A stretch of DNA of 64,000 nucleotides from contig NZ_WTKU01000012.1 in NCBI RefSeq assembly GCF_011378715.1, forward strand, positions 1-64,000, written 5' to 3'. The position numbers were made by a program, and so were the translations under genes. The stretch is from Psychromonas sp. SA13A (lineage in GTDB: Bacteria > Pseudomonadota > Gammaproteobacteria > Enterobacterales > Psychromonadaceae). Below the pieces are notes generated by a model that did not search any database, was not told the DNA's origin, and worked only from the letters and a program-made list of their open reading frames with translations. Positions 56,600 to 64,000 of this stretch are shown here, one piece after another; position 1 is the stretch's first letter, and each line of letters starts with the position of its first letter.

Positions 56600-57087
56600 A
56601 AGGTTTCCTTCTTTTAACTTCGTGCCTTCGTGGTTAAATGGCTTTTGATTTAAGACCTAAGCAACCACGAAGCCGCTACGCTGCACGAAGAGCACGAAGA
56701 GCACGAAGAAAAAATAAACTGAGAAATTAAGTAGCAACTTTTGTATTGTTTTAAGGTTTACTTCTTTTAACTTCGTGTCTTCGTGGTTAAATGGCTTTTG
56801 ACTTTAAGACCTAAGCAGCCACGCAGAGAGCACGAAGAAAAGAACAAGCAGAAAATATTTAAAGGTATTTATTCTTGTATTTTTTAAGGTTTACTTCTTT
56901 TCACTTCGTGCCTTCGTGGTTAAATGGCTTTTGATTTAAGACCTAAGCAACCACGAAGCCGCTACGCTGCACGAAGAGCACGAAGAGCACGAAGAAAAAA
57001 TAAACTGAGAAATTAAGTAGCAACTTTTGTATTGTTTTAAGGTTTACTTCTTTTAACTTCGTGCCTTCGTGGTTAATTCGCTTTTGC
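56600..57087. repeat. Tandem array of about 150-bp units
   Basis: Units start at 56600, 56753, 56886 and 57039. The first and third are 153 bp and nearly identical; the second is 133 bp and diverged; the fourth is cut short, and a degenerate piece follows to about 57130. Each unit has CTTCGTGCCTTCGTGG and, 30 nt on, CCACGAAGC...GCACGAAG, so each transcript could fold into a long hairpin. No coding potential is visible. It fills the gap between aroC and the alkyltransferase-like gene. Confidence 0.93.
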
Positions 57088-57143
57088 TTGAAGTTTTTCA
57101 CCTTAAATTCGTAACCTCGTAGTTAATTAGCTTTAACTGATAT

Positions 57144-57443
57144 TTAATCCAAGTACTGTTTAAATTTTACAATTTTACCTTGGTCAGTTATTTCTATACC
57201 TTCTTTTTCCAATAAAGCCTTTTGCCTGATAAATGCCTCGCCTATTAAAGATATTTTACCCTGCGAATTCACCACCCTGAACCAGGGTAAGCGGGAATCT
57301 TTAGGTAGCCTCGCTAGTACCTTGCCAACATGGCGGGAATGAAGAGGAAAGCCGGCTTGTTTCGCTAGTTGCCCATAGGTTATTAACTTACCTTCGTCTA
57401 AATAAGACAAAATGGTATAGACGTTTTGTGCAAACTCTTCCAT
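57144..57443 (-). CDS. Alkyltransferase-like (ATL) DNA-binding protein
   Basis: 99 aa, homologous to the DNA-binding domain of O6-alkylguanine methyltransferases. The catalytic PCHRV of those enzymes is PWFRV here (near residue 53), so it cannot accept an alkyl group. ATL proteins bind alkylated bases, flip them and flag them for nucleotide excision repair. Other marks: ITYGQLAKQAGFP and HVGKVLARLP. It starts 3 bp after the stop of the upstream MFS gene, so they are co-transcribed. Confidence 0.93.
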   Translation of the reverse strand: MEEFAQNVYTILSYLDEGKLITYGQLAKQAGFPLHSRHVGKVLARLPKDSRLPWFRVVNSQGKISLIGEAFIRQKALLEKEGIEITDQGKIVKFKQYLD

Positions 57444-57446
57444 CTT

Positions 57447-58628
57447 TCAGGCTTCTCTTGTTTGATATGTAAATTCGTTGCCCTTCGAAGGGTTGTTAGG
57501 AATCAGAAAAGAAAGGCTCAAAGAACAAAGTGCAAAGCCTGCTCCGCAGTAAAATACCCACGATGGGTTAGCTATCCAAACCAAACCTAATAATACAGGG
57601 ATCACCACCGCTGCAATATGATTAATTGAAAAGCTAATACCAGCCGTCGCCGCTATATCTTCTGGATTTGCTATTTTTTGAAAGTAAGTTTTAATGGCAA
57701 TTGCTAGCGCAAAAAAGAGGTGGTCAATAACGTATAACGAAGCAGCAATAGTGCTGTTTTCAACTAAACCGTAGGCAATAAATAAAATAATTAGCCCTAA
57801 ATATTCGAAAATAAGTACGGAACGCTCTCCGAAATAAGCAATGAGTTTGCCAATTTTAGCGGCAAACAACCAATTAAAAACATAATTAATTAAGAATAAT
57901 GCACTGATCTCAGCGACGCTGTAGTGAAATTTTTCTACCATTAGGAAACCAGCAAATACCACAAAAATCTGTCGACGAGCGCCACTGAAAAAAGTCAGTG
58001 CGTAATACAACCAATAGCGTTTTTTTATTATGAACTTTTTGCTTTGTTCGGTAAGTGGCGGGAATTGTTTAAAAGCTGAAGCTAAAAGGAGCGTTAATAT
58101 TAAGCCTAATCCACCAAATAATAAATAAGTGACTTCATAACTTACTTTGAAGTGGTCCATCAAAACCCAAACACTGGCATAAGCGAGTAATGAAGCAATG
58201 GCTTTAACAGAAAGTATTCGGCCCATGAAATGCGCTGCTTCTGATTTATTGATCCATTGCAGGGTGAGCGATTGATTAACTGTTTCGAAATAATGAAACC
58301 CGATCGACATTAACATAGTCGTTAAATATAAGCCCATTACCTGTGGGAAGTAGCCTGTAATAGCAACACCTACCGACGTTATGCCCAAAGAGAGGATCGC
58401 TAAGCGTTGCTCTTTAATAAATAAGAGAACATAAATGACAGTAAAAGCTAAAAAGCCGGGGATTTCACGTAAACTTTGTAAAATTCCTATTTCAACACCC
58501 GTAAAGTCTGCTTTTTCAACCACAAAGTTATTCAACAACACCATCCATACGGAAAATACTAATGGCATGATAAAAGCCATTACAAGTAATAAACTTTCAG
58601 GTTTTTGTAAAAAAGGATGCGATTTCAT
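57447..58628 (-). CDS. MFS permease
   Basis: 393 aa from ATG 58628 (an ATG at 58658 would add ten residues; neither has a strong ribosome site). About 12 hydrophobic segments; major-facilitator type, with SLREIPGFLAFTVIYVLLF and a cytoplasmic middle loop (FKQFPPLTEQSKKFIIKKRYW). Substrate unknown. It is in a two-gene unit with the ATL gene. Confidence 0.82.
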   Translation of the reverse strand: MKSHPFLQKPESLLLVMAFIMPLVFSVWMVLLNNFVVEKADFTGVEIGILQSLREIPGFLAFTVIYVLLFIKEQRLAILSLGITSVGVAITGYFPQVMGLYLTTMLMSIGFHYFETVNQSLTLQWINKSEAAHFMGRILSVKAIASLLAYASVWVLMDHFKVSYEVTYLLFGGLGLILTLLLASAFKQFPPLTEQSKKFIIKKRYWLYYALTFFSGARRQIFVVFAGFLMVEKFHYSVAEISALFLINYVFNWLFAAKIGKLIAYFGERSVLIFEYLGLIILFIAYGLVENSTIAASLYVIDHLFFALAIAIKTYFQKIANPEDIAATAGISFSINHIAAVVIPVLLGLVWIANPSWVFYCGAGFALCSLSLSFLIPNNPSKGNEFTYQTREA

Positions 58629-58658
58629 GGGTAGCCGTGATTTATGATAAAAAAACAT

Positions 58659-59314
58659 TTTACGCTTTTTACTGTCTAAAGCGAATCTTGTCTTTAGTTG
58701 CGCTGTAATTTAGTTAATGACAATAAAATCTAGCCGTTAAGCATCTTATGGTGATATCTTTACTTTATCAAACGGTGTTAAGTTGATTTTTTTGTGAATT
58801 TATATGCATTATTCGTAAATATAAATTCATAAAGTAAGTGTCTTATAGCGTTTGAGTCTACCTTTGTTAGTAGTTATCTTTATCATTATCTTTAGACGTC
58901 ATCTCCCATCTCGCTTTATTCCTAGTGGATCATAGGCTTTAACAGGGTGATCACAAGGGTTCTGATGCGGTTAACATTGCTTTAACACGAGAGTGCGGGG
59001 GAAGTGAATAAGAAAATTGGATTTTATGCCGCTTAAAAGATAGAATACAGACAAAATTACACCTTTAACAGTAGGGTGATTTCAAGAAATAATGTATAAG
59101 CCCTGTGCTTGTACTGCTCTTATGCGCGTTATTTCTTGGTCAAGGGAGTTTTTGTTAAGTGCACTTTTCATAAGAAAGTAGTTTCCTTTACAAAAAAAGT
59201 AAAAAAATTAATTGCTTGTTTTTGGTAACTCAATTACAAGTCGTGTGTAGCACTTCGAAAACATTAGATCTTACAGTTAAGTAACATTACTGTTTTATCT
59301 TGAAGGACATGTTT
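58659..59314. other. Upstream region of gltB
   Basis: 656 bp with no gene. An inverted repeat, CAAGAAATAA (59083-59092) / TTATTTCTTG (59129-59138), has a 36-nt space between its arms and may be a regulator site or an RNA stem. The gltBD promoter should lie here, but I cannot place it with confidence. Confidence 0.45.
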
Positions 59315-62300
59315 ATGACTAATATAGAGCAAAACGCTCAAGGCCTTTATGTGCCTGAACTGGAACATGATGCTTGTGGTATCGGTTTCGTCGCACATCT
59401 AAAAAACAGCAAGTCTCACAAGATTGTGACACAAGCTTTAGATATGCTAGCGCGTATGGAACACCGTGGTGGTCAAGGTTGCGATCCATGTAGTGGTGAT
59501 GGCGCGGGTATTCTTTTACAAAAACCACATGAGTTTTTAGTAACAGAAGCATTAAAAGAAGGCATTACCCTTCCTAAATTTGATCAGTACGGCGTAGGAA
59601 CCATTCTATTCCCTAAAGATGAAAATCATCGTGACCATTGTCGCGAAATTTTAGCAAGAACTGCTGAACGTCTTTCTCTTGAAGTGATTGGTTACCGTGT
59701 ACTACCTACCGATAACTCAATGATTGGTGCTGATCCATTAAGCAGCGAACCACAGTTTGAACATATGTTCGTGACTGGCGGTCCTGATATGGAACCTGCT
59801 GTATTAGAACGTAAATTATTTATTCTACGTAATTATGCAACACGCATTTGTTTAGAGTCTGTTAATGGCATTAAAGATAACTTTTACATTAACACTTTCT
59901 CTTACAAAACGATTGTATATAAAGGTCAATTAACCACTGAACAAGTGCCACAATATTTCTTAGATTTACAAAATCCAAGTATGGTGACTGCACTTGCATT
60001 GGTTCATTCTCGTTTCTCAACAAACACATTCCCACGTTGGCGTTTAGCGCAACCGTTCCGTTACATTGCTCACAATGGCGAGATTAATACGGTTCGCGGT
60101 AATATCAACTGGATGAAAGCACGTGAAGCTTTGCTTGAAGCTGAGTTCTTCACTCGTTCTGAATTAGACATGTTAATGCCAATCTGTACTGACGGTATGT
60201 CTGACTCTGCAAGCTTTGATATGGCATTAGAATTATTAGTGCTGTCTGGCCGTAGTCTTCCTCATGCATTGATGATGATGATCCCTGAAGCTTGGCAAGA
60301 AAATAAAAGTATGGATCCTAAGCGTCGTGCTTTCTACCAATACCACGCAAATCTAATGGAACCTTGGGATGGCCCAGCTTCTGTTTGTTTCACCGATGGT
60401 GTACAAGTAGGTGCAACACTTGACCGTAATGGTTTACGTCCATCTCGTTATACAGTGACAAAAGATGACTTCCTAGTGATGGCATCTGAATCAGGTGTTG
60501 TTGAAATTGACCCTGAAAACATTAAGTTACGTGGTCGTTTACAACCTGGTCGTATTTTTGTTGCTGACCTTGAACAAGGCCGTATCATTTCTGATGATGA
60601 AGTGAAAGATGGCATTGCAGCAAGAAAACCTTATGAAACTTGGTTACAAAATAACTTAGTTAAATTAGAAGATCAGCCTGCAGCATTAGAGCGTAATATC
60701 CAACCAGATGCGGGTAAATTGTTAAAACGTTTACAATCGTTTGGTGTAACTTCTGAAGAAGTTAATGACATTATTCTACCGATGTTACTTGATGGTAAAG
60801 AGCCATTAGGTGCAATGGGTGTGGATTGGCCGTTAGCGGTACTGTCACATCAATCTCAACATTTATCTCATTACTTTAAACAATTATTTGCACAAGTAAC
60901 TAACCCACCAATCGATCCGATTCGTGAGCGTATGGTTATGTCGTTAAATACTTATTTAGGTAAAGACAAAAATTTACTGGCAGAAACGCCAGAACATTGT
61001 CATAAAGTTGAGCTGGAATCGCCTGTATTAAGTAATGCTGAGTTACAAAAAATTAATGCACTGGATGACAAGCACTTACAAGCTAAGACATTAGAAACTT
61101 TCTTTGCCGCTTCTGGTGAGCCAGGTAAGTTGAAAAAAGCGCTAGCACGTATTTGTCGTTACGCAGAAGATGCGATTCACGATGGTTACTCAATCATCAT
61201 TCTTTCTGACCGTAATGCAACGTCTGACCATGCGCCAATTCCTGCTATGTTAGTAACAGGTGCGGTACATCACTACTTAATCAAACGTGGTCTACGTGCT
61301 ATGTGTGACATCGTAGTGGAAACAGGTGACGTACGTGAAACACATCATTTTGCAACAGTAATCGGTTACGGTGCTTCTGCCGTTAATGCTTACTTAATTG
61401 AAGAAATGATTGTTGATCTACAAAACAAGAAACGTTTACCAGCTGATAAATCTGTTGATGAAATCTTTAAATCTTACAAATATGCGATTGACGCAGGTCT
61501 GTTGAAGATTTTCTCAAAAATGGGTATCTCAACGATTCAGTCTTATCAAGGCGCACAAATATTTGAAGCATTGGGCATTAGTAAAGCAGTGGTTGATGAT
61601 TACTTCAAAGGCACTGTAACGCGTATTCAAGGTTTATCAATTGATGATATTGCACATGAAATTTTAGTGCGTCATCGTTTTGCTTACCCATTACGTGCAG
61701 TACCTGTGCAACGTTTAGATGTAGGCGGTGTATACCAGTGGAAACAACGTGGTGAGAAACATTTATTTAACCCAACAACGATTTCATTATTGCAAGAATC
61801 GACTCGTAACAAAAATTATGAGCAGTTCAAACAATACGCAGAAGCCGTTGATAAACAGGGTGATGATGCAGCAACGTTACGTAGCCAATTTGTATTTGTA
61901 CCTAAAGAAACAGGTCCAATCTCAATTGACGAAGTCGAGCCAGCGGAATCAATTCTAAAACGTTTTGCAACGGGTGCGATGAGCTTTGGCTCTATCTCAC
62001 ATGAAGCTCACTCAACACTTGCGATAGCAATGAACCGAATTGGCGCGAAGTCAAACTCTGGTGAAGGTGGTGAAGATCCAATCCGTTTCAAACCAAAAGA
62101 AAATGGTGATTGGGAACGTTCTGCTATCAAGCAGGTAGCATCAGGTCGTTTTGGTGTTACGTCGTACTACCTAACAAACGCTGCTGAAATCCAAATTAAA
62201 ATGGCACAGGGCGCTAAACCAGGTGAGGGTGGTCAATTACCAGGTCATAAAGTTGATGACTGGATTGGTCGTACTCGTCACTCTACTCCTGGCGTAGGTC

Positions 62301-63835
62301 TAATTTCACCGCCACCGCATCATGATATTTACTCAATCGAAGATTTAGCGCAGCTTATCTACGATTTGAAAAATGCTAACCGCGAAGGTCGTGTTAACGT
62401 TAAATTAGTATCAGAAGCCGGTGTTGGTACGATTGCATCAGGTGTTGCTAAAGCAAAAGCTGACGTAATCTTAATCGCTGGTTTTGACGGCGGTACAGGT
62501 GCATCACCATTATCATCTATTCGTCATGCTGGTTTACCATGGGAACTAGGTTTATCTGAAGCACATCAAACGCTAATGAAAAACGGTTTACGTAACCGTG
62601 TTGTGTTACAAGCTGATGGCCAGATGAAAACACCTCGTGACTTAACAATTGCTGCTTTACTAGGTTCTGAAGAATGGGGCGTTGCAACGGCTGCTTTAGT
62701 GGTTGAAGGTTGTATTATGATGCGTAAGTGTCATTTAAATACTTGTCCTGTTGGTATCGCAACACAAAACAAAACATTACGTGAACGTTTCGACGGCCGT
62801 GTAGATGATGTTGTTACTTTCTTTGGTTATATGGTTCAAGGCATGCGTGAAAACATGGCGATGTTAGGCTACAAATCAATCACTGAAATGGTTGGCCAAA
62901 CACAAAACTTGAAAGTACGCGAAGATGTGACGCACTGGAAATATAAAAACTTAGATTTAAGTACTATTCTATTCAAGCAACAGGGTAAAGAAGAAGATGG
63001 GATGTTTAACCAAACAACTCAAAATCATAACCTTGAAGCAGTATTAGATAGAAAACTAATTGAGTTAGCAGCACCAGCGTTAGAGAAAGGCGAGGCAGTA
63101 TCGGGTGAATTCCCTATCACTAATGTCGACCGTTCTTGTGGCGCCATGCTTTCTAATGAAATTTCAAAAGTCTATGACGACCAAGGTTTGCCTAAATCGA
63201 TGCAAGTTAAATTCAAAGGCTCTGCTGGACAATCATTTGGTTGTTTCCTTGCTAAGGGTGTTGAGTTTACTGTTGAAGGTGATGCAAATGATTACTGGGG
63301 TAAAGGTTTATCTGGTGGTCAAATCGTGGTTTATCCATACCGCTCATCAACATTAGTTGCTAAAGATAATATTATCGTTGGTAACGTATGTTTTTATGGC
63401 GCAACATCTGGTCAATCATACATTAATGGTATGGCTGGTGAACGTTTCTGTGTACGTAACTCGGGTGCAGAAGTAGTTGTTGAAGGTATCGGTGATCACG
63501 GTTGTGAATACATGACCGGCGGTATAATGATCAACTTAGGGTCTACGGGTCGTAACTTTGCGGCGGGTATGAGTGGCGGTGTTGCTTATATTTGGGACCA
63601 AGATGATAAGTTTACAGCTAATTGTAATATGGAACTGGTTGACCTCGATCCTCTAGATCAAGCAGATAAAGACCTGTTAATTGCAAAAGTCACGAAACAT
63701 TTAGAGCTTACGGAGTCTAATATGGCGGCGAAGTTCTTAGCGGATGTTGAAGCAAGCTTAGCAAAAGTTGTTAAAGTGATGCCTCGTGATTATAAAGCGG
63801 CATTAGCAGCTCGAGTCAAAGGAGAAGCAGCATAA
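59315..63835 (+). CDS. gltB: Glutamate synthase (NADPH) large chain
   Basis: 1506 aa from ATG 59315, with AAGGA 7 nt upstream (a TTG at 59300 would add five residues). It makes glutamate from glutamine and 2-oxoglutarate with GltD. The class II amidotransferase domain is at the N-terminus, its nucleophile being C21 ([12 protein letters not shown]) after a short propeptide; then the central and FMN domains ([36 protein letters not shown]), the 3Fe-4S cysteines ([15 protein letters not shown]), and the C-terminal beta-helix GXGXG domain. The stop overlaps gltD by one base. Confidence 0.97.
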   Translation: MTNIEQNAQGLYVPELEHDACGIGFVAHLKNSKSHKIVTQALDMLARMEHRGGQGCDPCSGDGAGILLQKPHEFLVTEALKEGITLPKFDQYGVGTILFPKDENHRDHCREILARTAERLSLEVIGYRVLPTDNSMIGADPLSSEPQFEHMFVTGGPDMEPAVLERKLFILRNYATRICLESVNGIKDNFYINTFSYKTIVYKGQLTTEQVPQYFLDLQNPSMVTALALVHSRFSTNTFPRWRLAQPFRYIAHNGEINTVRGNINWMKAREALLEAEFFTRSELDMLMPICTDGMSDSASFDMALELLVLSGRSLPHALMMMIPEAWQENKSMDPKRRAFYQYHANLMEPWDGPASVCFTDGVQVGATLDRNGLRPSRYTVTKDDFLVMASESGVVEIDPENIKLRGRLQPGRIFVADLEQGRIISDDEVKDGIAARKPYETWLQNNLVKLEDQPAALERNIQPDAGKLLKRLQSFGVTSEEVNDIILPMLLDGKEPLGAMGVDWPLAVLSHQSQHLSHYFKQLFAQVTNPPIDPIRERMVMSLNTYLGKDKNLLAETPEHCHKVELESPVLSNAELQKINALDDKHLQAKTLETFFAASGEPGKLKKALARICRYAEDAIHDGYSIIILSDRNATSDHAPIPAMLVTGAVHHYLIKRGLRAMCDIVVETGDVRETHHFATVIGYGASAVNAYLIEEMIVDLQNKKRLPADKSVDEIFKSYKYAIDAGLLKIFSKMGISTIQSYQGAQIFEALGISKAVVDDYFKGTVTRIQGLSIDDIAHEILVRHRFAYPLRAVPVQRLDVGGVYQWKQRGEKHLFNPTTISLLQESTRNKNYEQFKQYAEAVDKQGDDAATLRSQFVFVPKETGPISIDEVEPAESILKRFATGAMSFGSISHEAHSTLAIAMNRIGAKSNSGEGGEDPIRFKPKENGDWERSAIKQVASGRFGVTSYYLTNAAEIQIKMAQGAKPGEGGQLPGHKVDDWIGRTRHSTPGVGLISPPPHHDIYSIEDLAQLIYDLKNANREGRVNVKLVSEAGVGTIASGVAKAKADVILIAGFDGGTGASPLSSIRHAGLPWELGLSEAHQTLMKNGLRNRVVLQADGQMKTPRDLTIAALLGSEEWGVATAALVVEGCIMMRKCHLNTCPVGIATQNKTLRERFDGRVDDVVTFFGYMVQGMRENMAMLGYKSITEMVGQTQNLKVREDVTHWKYKNLDLSTILFKQQGKEEDGMFNQTTQNHNLEAVLDRKLIELAAPALEKGEAVSGEFPITNVDRSCGAMLSNEISKVYDDQGLPKSMQVKFKGSAGQSFGCFLAKGVEFTVEGDANDYWGKGLSGGQIVVYPYRSSTLVAKDNIIVGNVCFYGATSGQSYINGMAGERFCVRNSGAEVVVEGIGDHGCEYMTGGIMINLGSTGRNFAAGMSGGVAYIWDQDDKFTANCNMELVDLDPLDQADKDLLIAKVTKHLELTESNMAAKFLADVEASLAKVVKVMPRDYKAALAARVKGEAA

Positions 63836-64000
63836 TGGGTAAGCCTACTGGATTTTTAGAATTAGGTCGTGAACTTCCACCGAAATTATCGGTTGAAGAG
63901 CGTCTAAAAGATAATAAAGAGTTTGTACAAAACGACGTGTTTGGTAAAAAGATTAATGACCAAGCCTCTCGTTGTATGGACTGTGGCGTACCGTTTTGTC
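63835..64000 (+). CDS. gltD: Glutamate synthase small chain, N-terminal part
   Basis: The first 55 codons are in the window ([13 protein letters not shown]..., ending RCMDCGVPFC). The cysteines start the 4Fe-4S site that passes electrons to GltB. The start shares the TAATG overlap with gltB, and GGAG precedes it. Cut by the window edge. Confidence 0.93.
   Translation, partial: MGKPTGFLELGRELPPKLSVEERLKDNKEFVQNDVFGKKINDQASRCMDCGVPFC

Noticed and set aside
56600-57087. CRISPR array
   Set aside because: Units are about 133-153 bp with no short unique spacers and no cas genes.

Overview
The window is A+T-rich DNA from a gammaproteobacterium. Gene content and protein similarity (Tsx-type nucleoside porin, SmrB, SixA, PrmB, a short TIGR02808-like protein, the AapJQMP and Bat operons) point to a marine member near Psychromonas, Moritella or the vibrios. 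The genus is an inference. I see no rRNA, tRNA, CRISPR array, complete insertion sequence or prophage.

Region 1 (1-13.5 kb) is a nucleoside-scavenging and pentose island. It holds tkt (its start codon is cut by the window edge), udp, cdd, an unknown zinc-ribbon protein on the other strand, a XapX-type small membrane protein, tal, nupC, deoC-deoB-deoD, a Tsx-like porin and add. Nucleosides enter by the porin and NupC, are deaminated (Cdd, Add) and phosphorolysed (Udp, DeoD). The sugar phosphates then go through DeoB and DeoC, or through transketolase and transaldolase, into glycolysis. No deoA lies among these genes. Strong hairpins separate many of the units.

Region 2 (13.6-25.3 kb, minus strand) has the aapJQMP amino-acid ABC transporter and a six-gene Bat/MoxR operon. 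One Bat protein fuses a VWA domain, a TPR and a Gln-rich tail encoded by a 60-bp tandem repeat.

Region 3 (25.4-31.5 kb) holds a 46-aa membrane protein, sixA, a TetR regulator divergent from a VOC/flavin-protein pair with two clear operators, and an arsR-gap-arsJ organoarsenical efflux operon.

Region 4 (31.5-36 kb) looks accessory: a HEPN-like protein that seems to start at ATT, an orphan membrane protein, a degenerate repeat element, a decayed copy of the ABC permease gene that is intact at 46.6 kb, and a DUF2914/3D-domain pair.

Region 5 (36-49.2 kb) holds guaC with a terminator-like leader, the scrA-scrK-scrB-scrR sucrose cluster, an unknown 182-aa protein, an Lrp regulator divergent from an RhtA-like exporter with paired operators, a luciferase-like monooxygenase, and an NMT1/SsuA-type ABC transporter.

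Region 6 (49.9-64 kb) holds a GGDEF-EAL protein, a PACE efflux pump divergent from a LysR regulator, smrB, prmB, aroC, a block of about 150-bp tandem repeats, an alkyltransferase-like protein, an MFS permease, gltB and the start of gltD.

The most notable unexplained signals are the terminator-like 5' leaders of the two purine-salvage genes add and guaC, the paired operators, the duplicated and decayed permease, and the tandem repeats.
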